DNA of 13,576 nt from an uncultured Bacteroidaceae bacterium (lineage in GTDB: Bacteria; Bacteroidota; Bacteroidia; Bacteroidales; Bacteroidaceae), in assembly GCA_904502235.1 (NCBI GenBank), contig CAJGDP010000041.1:1-13576 (forward strand). Reading direction: 5' to 3'. Shown piece after piece: positions 12,862 through 13,576 of the stretch. The stretch's first letter is position 1, and each line of letters begins with the position of its first letter. A program made the translations under genes and the position numbers. The notes under the pieces are model-generated. The model was not told the origin of the DNA, searched no databases, and saw only the letters and a list, made by a program, of their open reading frames with translations.

Positions 12862-13576
12862 ATGAAGAAGATTTTCTTATTGATGTTGGCGGTTATGTGT
12901 CTTTCGACACAGGCGTATGCCGACAAGGTAACTGCTTCGACAACCTTGCCTTCAAACGGCAAGCCGGAGCATGTCTACACTATGGTGAGTGGTAATGGTG
13001 CTTATGTTAGCCCTACTACTACTCCTGTTGAAGGTGATGCCGCTAACGGCCTCTTCGCATTCTATGCGGTGGAGGGTGTCAACGGTGCGTACTACATCTA
13101 CAGCCACAATGCAAAGCAGTGGTTGAGCTATGACAAGAAGGCAAGCTATCCTACAGGTGTGAGCTTTATTAAAATGAGCGATACCAAGGTAGAGGGTACT
13201 TACTTTAAGGTCGAGAATTATGCCGACGATTTCTATCAGATTTCGCCATATTCAACATATGGTTCAGCATCGTCTGTATATTTGAACTATTTTGGTGGTG
13301 CTAGTTCTTGTTCCGGTTTGACTCTTGGTCTTTGGACCGACAATGGTTCAAAGGATGGCGGTAGCCGTTATACATTTGCTGAGTATGTAATTGTTGAGCG
13401 TACTTACACAATCACAGTTCCTGAGGGTGTTACATTGGAGATTGCCGGCAAGGAGTATGCCAATGGCTCTACAATCACCGTTGAGGGTTCGGTTGACAAG
13501 GGTACTATCACAGTATCGGCTCCCGAGGGTAAGTTTGCCGTTGTATCGGTGAACGATGTAGAGAACACTATCACTG
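12862..13576 (+). CDS. Secreted protein with lectin-like N-terminal domain, partial (3' end missing)
   Basis: An open frame with no stop before the window ends; 238 residues are visible. Seen: a clear signal peptide MKKIFLLMLAVMCLSTQAYA (cleavage after 20); a domain from about 36 to 175 rich in Tyr, Trp and Gly, with YYIYSHNAKQWLSY (77-90), YFKVENYADDFYQI (114-127) and LGLWTDNG (155-162), which suggests a beta-trefoil or other lectin-like carbohydrate-binding fold; then from about 180 an Ig-like beta module beginning YTITVPEG. Such N-termini occur on large Bacteroidales surface enzymes such as glycosidases and peptidases, but the catalytic part and any type IX C-terminal signal would lie beyond the window. 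The AT-rich, purine-poor start context, with ATTAAAAAATT just before the ATG, is typical of well-translated Bacteroidetes genes. Confidence 0.8.
   Translation, partial: MKKIFLLMLAVMCLSTQAYADKVTASTTLPSNGKPEHVYTMVSGNGAYVSPTTTPVEGDAANGLFAFYAVEGVNGAYYIYSHNAKQWLSYDKKASYPTGVSFIKMSDTKVEGTYFKVENYADDFYQISPYSTYGSASSVYLNYFGGASSCSGLTLGLWTDNGSKDGGSRYTFAEYVIVERTYTITVPEGVTLEIAGKEYANGSTITVEGSVDKGTITVSAPEGKFAVVSVNDVENTIT

Noticed and set aside
12726..12995. 89-codon plus-strand ORF across the RNA terminator
   Set aside because: It runs through the terminator and overlaps the signal peptide of the secreted protein in a different frame.
1..13576. CRISPR array, insertion sequence or integrase gene
   Set aside because: No regularly spaced direct repeats and no transposase or integrase motifs are visible in any frame of the window.

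Overview
The window reads as Bacteroidales DNA, probably a gut or oral relative of Prevotellaceae, Muribaculaceae or Porphyromonadaceae; the sequence does not settle the family. The evidence is the gene content (PorU and PorV of the type IX secretion system, a Bacteroidetes-style Rex, an eIF1-like factor) and repeated use of the Bacteroidetes promoter type (TTTG near -33, TAnnTTTG near -7).

Region 1 (1-1494, + strand) is a tripartite toxin-antitoxin locus of the HipBST type: a HipB-like repressor, a HipS-like small protein and a HipT-like kinase, tightly packed and AT-rich. Region 2 (1495-1930) holds a nested inverted repeat, the 3' half of a tRNA (probably Pro) followed by a terminator hairpin, and then a complete tRNA-Leu(UAA) on the minus strand. 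The isolated tRNA 3' half suggests that the hip locus sits at the right end of an integrated element and that core chromosome begins near 1646.

Region 3 (1997-4070, minus strand) is core: an eIF1-like factor, pyrE, a START-like (SRPBCC) protein and, after a terminator, a Rieske-like lipoprotein whose cluster-binding positions all appear to be Cys. Region 4 (4194-11771, + strand) is one compact array: rex, a fumarylacetoacetate-hydrolase-family enzyme, porU, porV, ispF and a lipoprotein metallophosphoesterase. The rex promoter lies back to back with that of the eIF1-like gene. PorU and PorV work together: PorV carries type IX cargo to the PorU sortase, which removes the C-terminal signal and attaches cargo to A-LPS.

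Region 5 (11772-13576) is accessory. It holds an unrecognised 126-residue protein with its own promoter and terminator, then a stretch of about 410 bases bounded by a good promoter and a strong terminator and full of stable hairpins, with no convincing gene in it. This is a candidate structured non-coding RNA or very long leader. It is followed by the start of a secreted lectin-like protein that runs off the window. The RNA candidate and the hip island edge are the two items most worth following up.
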